DNA of 22,171 nucleotides from positions 1 through 22,171 of the IMG/VR virus record IMGVR_UViG_3300029893_000448; one strand, 5' to 3'. Source of the stretch: a virus. Position 1 is the stretch's first letter; every line of letters starts with the position of its first letter. Of this stretch, positions 20,782 to 22,171 are shown in pieces. The notes beneath the pieces were generated by a model. The model was not told where the DNA came from. It made no database searches and saw nothing but the letters and a program-made list of their open reading frames with translations. Position numbers and translations under genes: made by a program.

Positions 20782-20986
20782 CAGTCTTCCCTCTAAATCT
20801 TCTACGCTTTGCTCTAATCTTATCTGTTAGCGCTTCAGGATACAGCTCTTTGTTCACTTCAGATAGAATCGCTCCATCTAATAGTAATCTTTCTAAAGAG
20901 TCTTCTCCGCATTCTAGGATATCTGTCGGGCGTATTCCCAGCTGGATTCCTATGTGTCCCGCTGCTCTGGCTAGAGGCGTTTTAGC
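20774..20986 (-). CDS. Frameshift-expressed C-terminal extension of the tail assembly chaperone (T part)
   Basis: Seventy codons lie open in the +1 frame after the chaperone gene. They read AKTPLARAAGHIGIQLGIRP and go on to LLDGAILSEV and a basic tail RAKRRRFRGKTVG. There is no ATG, GTG or TTG before codon 44, and the stretch is dense coding sequence between the chaperone and the tape measure. In siphoviruses this is exactly where the T part of G/GT chaperones lies, made only by ribosomal frameshifting. The fusion would have 135 + 70 = 205 residues. Its TGA overlaps the tape measure start. An independent start at CTG is conceivable but has no ribosome site. Confidence 0.75.
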   Translation of the reverse strand, partial: AKTPLARAAGHIGIQLGIRPTDILECGEDSLERLLLDGAILSEVNKELYPEALTDKIRAKRRRFRGKTVG

Positions 20987-20999
20987 GAAAGGACCTCCT
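20982..20999 (-). promoter_or_regulatory. Predicted +1 programmed frameshift site
   Basis: On the minus strand the zero frame reads AGG-AGG-TCC-TTT-CGC-TAA. AGGAGG is a perfect internal Shine-Dalgarno three bases before TTT. A tRNA-Phe on TTT can slip forward one base onto TTC with full pairing, and the zero-frame stop follows one codon later. The bacterial prfB site has the same order (Shine-Dalgarno, three bases, slip codon, stop). After the slip, GCT-AAA begins the 70-codon extension. Confidence 0.7.
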
Positions 21000-21392
21000 C
21001 TGCTCCTCTTTTTCCTTAGAAAAGCCTGCCAGAGACATGATAGCGTCTAGGAGAGCATGCTGGTCTTCAAAATCGATCTCGTCAACGTGAAGCATGGTTT
21101 CACAGTTTACCTCTGAGGTGAGTTTGGGCTCTACCACACAATCAATCAGAATATCGGTGAGTGCTTCAGCAACCCGCTTTGGACCTTGCTCTGACTTGAT
21201 TAAGTCCATGTACCTCTGTTTCATCAAATTAATGTCTTCTGAAGGTTCAATGTTTAAAACTGCCATGAATTTCATCAGTCTTTCAGCATTCGGCTTCCTG
21301 ACAGTGAACACTGGATGGGTTCCGTCTTCTAGGGTGCTGGGAAGCTCAACCTTGAAGAGTTTGCTTTTTCTGTATCGTTCCACTAGGGACAT
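20982..21392 (-). CDS. Tail assembly chaperone (G part, 136 aa)
   Basis: This helical acidic protein lies between the tail tube and the tape measure, the position of the G protein that keeps the tape measure soluble during tail assembly. It begins with a beta-like segment FKVELPSTLEDGTHPVFTVRKPN, as in many siphovirus chaperones, and then has helices (ERLMKFMAVLNI, EALTDILIDCVV, HALLDAIMSLAGF). Its last residues are polar (KEKEEQRRSFR), where the frame overlaps the +1 extension. ATG 21392 follows AGGTGAT by 4 bases and comes 8 bases after the tail tube gene. Most ribosomes should stop at 20982; a fraction should make the longer fusion. Confidence 0.75.
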   Translation of the reverse strand: MSLVERYRKSKLFKVELPSTLEDGTHPVFTVRKPNAERLMKFMAVLNIEPSEDINLMKQRYMDLIKSEQGPKRVAEALTDILIDCVVEPKLTSEVNCETMLHVDEIDFEDQHALLDAIMSLAGFSKEKEEQRRSFR

Positions 21393-21400
21393 TCTATCAC

Positions 21401-22171
21401 CTAATATGCTGTATCCTTATTGAATAGTTCCACTCTGCTGTCAGCGTGCCTCATAGCCTTGAAAGAAAATGTTTGTGTGAGCCTTTCCCTCCTGCTCACT
21501 GTTGAAGGCTGCTCGGTAAGTATGACAGTGGGCAGTGTTACATTTACTTCATAGTTAGGTTTATCAGTGACTCCGGTAGGCTCTCCCACTAGCTTAAGAA
21601 TCATACCGACCGTTGCTGCTTCTTCTTGGGGTTCAGTAGCAGCTGCTGCTCCGTAAAACCTTTGCCTCATTGCCCAGCTCTCAAACTTTAGCTCAACCTC
21701 TCCTGTGATAGCAGCTCCTTCTAAGAGGATAAGAGGCAATTTTCTACTTCCCACCTCGTGTATATCATCGGGTATTTCATTCTCTATCCTGGCTGAAAAA
21801 GCCTCAACTCTTGCCAATACCGTTCCAGAGGGAAGCTCTACTGCACCATCATGGAATACGAATGGACGTAGAGTTGATAGTGTTCCCATTGTAGGAGCTG
21901 TCGCTAAGTCTTCCCAAGCATATAGCAAGTCGAGGTCACAGGTGACTAATTCTCTTGCTGGTGCTTCTAAAGTCAGTCCTCTAATCAGTGACCCTATTAA
22001 GAATCGACTATTAAGACCTGTGATTCCTCTGTTATCTGAGAGAGTGAAGCTTTTGATAGCATCTGCTATTTTAAAAGTGTGTTTGTACATTACAGTGACT
22101 CCAATCTGAGTAGACGTAACGCTTCCGAATGCCCATTTCAAAAAGTGACCGATTGTGTCCGGTCTAGCAAA
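21401..22171 (-). CDS. Major tail tube protein, 5' end cut by the window
   Basis: The frame stays open to the window edge (FARPDTIGHFLKWAFGS at the visible start), so the true start lies outside; the TTG at 22141 is only an internal codon. The visible 257 residues are beta-rich with few charged clusters. The P-D-T-I-G-x-F-L-K-x-x-F-G stretch resembles the conserved N-terminal region of siphovirus tail tube proteins, and the gene precedes the tail chaperone. Residues in the second half (LPLILLEGAAITGEVELKFESW) fit the tube's beta barrel. It would polymerise around the tape measure to form the tail tube. Confidence 0.72.
   Translation of the reverse strand, partial: FARPDTIGHFLKWAFGSVTSTQIGVTVMYKHTFKIADAIKSFTLSDNRGITGLNSRFLIGSLIRGLTLEAPARELVTCDLDLLYAWEDLATAPTMGTLSTLRPFVFHDGAVELPSGTVLARVEAFSARIENEIPDDIHEVGSRKLPLILLEGAAITGEVELKFESWAMRQRFYGAAAATEPQEEAATVGMILKLVGEPTGVTDKPNYEVNVTLPTVILTEQPSTVSRRERLTQTFSFKAMRHADSRVELFNKDTAY

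Noticed and set aside
20769-21050. Plus-strand open frame opposite the chaperone extension
   Set aside because: It is opposite the +1 extension, which has far better protein character and genomic context.

Overview
The window looks like part of a tailed virus or provirus (Caudoviricetes type, long-tail module) of an archaeon. Three things point to archaea. There is a clear BRE/TATA-type promoter (around 7155-7170). An XPF/Mus81-type nuclease with only the ERCC4 and helix-hairpin-helix parts is encoded, as in the short archaeal form. Starts are often TTG or GTG behind GGTGAT or GGAGGTG Shine-Dalgarno sequences. The host lineage cannot be read from the sequence. The short XPF form mildly favours Thermoproteota or Bathyarchaeia-like hosts.

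Layout. (1) 41-7262 is an accessory and early region. It is mostly plus strand and holds small zinc-ribbon and coiled-coil proteins, two DNA-methyltransferase-like genes, a ribbon-helix-helix protein, a local family of small winged-helix-like paralogues (one on the minus strand), and an RNase H-fold protein with a zinc ribbon. It also has a tRNA-3'-end-like sequence (possible attachment core), a decayed gene, and recurrent dyads next to TATA boxes. (2) 7263-13477 is a long plus-strand replication, recombination and modification run. In order: a small membrane protein, a GC-rich structured RNA element with a terminator, an OB-fold SSB-like protein, a Sak4/RecA-like ATPase, a small Cys protein, a Cas4/RecB-like Fe-S nuclease, a zinc-ribbon protein, two tandem QueD/6-PTPS-like proteins (the second lacking catalytic residues), an ERCC4-(HhH)2 nuclease, and a DUF3987-like P-loop protein with a C-terminal winged helix. 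(3) 13542-22171 is the minus-strand tail module. In transcription order: tail tube (cut by the window end), tail assembly chaperone with a frameshifted extension, tape measure, small tail protein, and a 1646-residue baseplate-hub/adhesin. The two blocks converge at 13478-13541.

The strongest new observation is in the tail chaperone gene. A 70-codon reading frame without a normal start follows it in the +1 frame. The junction AGGAGG-TCC-TTT-C matches the layout of the bacterial prfB +1 frameshift site (an internal Shine-Dalgarno three bases before the slip codon). This predicts a 205-residue G-T type fusion. Other points of interest are a catalytic plus pseudo-enzyme QueD pair, a hub protein with a LamG domain that is itself split by another beta-sandwich, and a methyltransferase whose AT-rich middle carries an XRE-like helix-turn-helix. 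All functional names come from motif reading by eye; no database search was possible.
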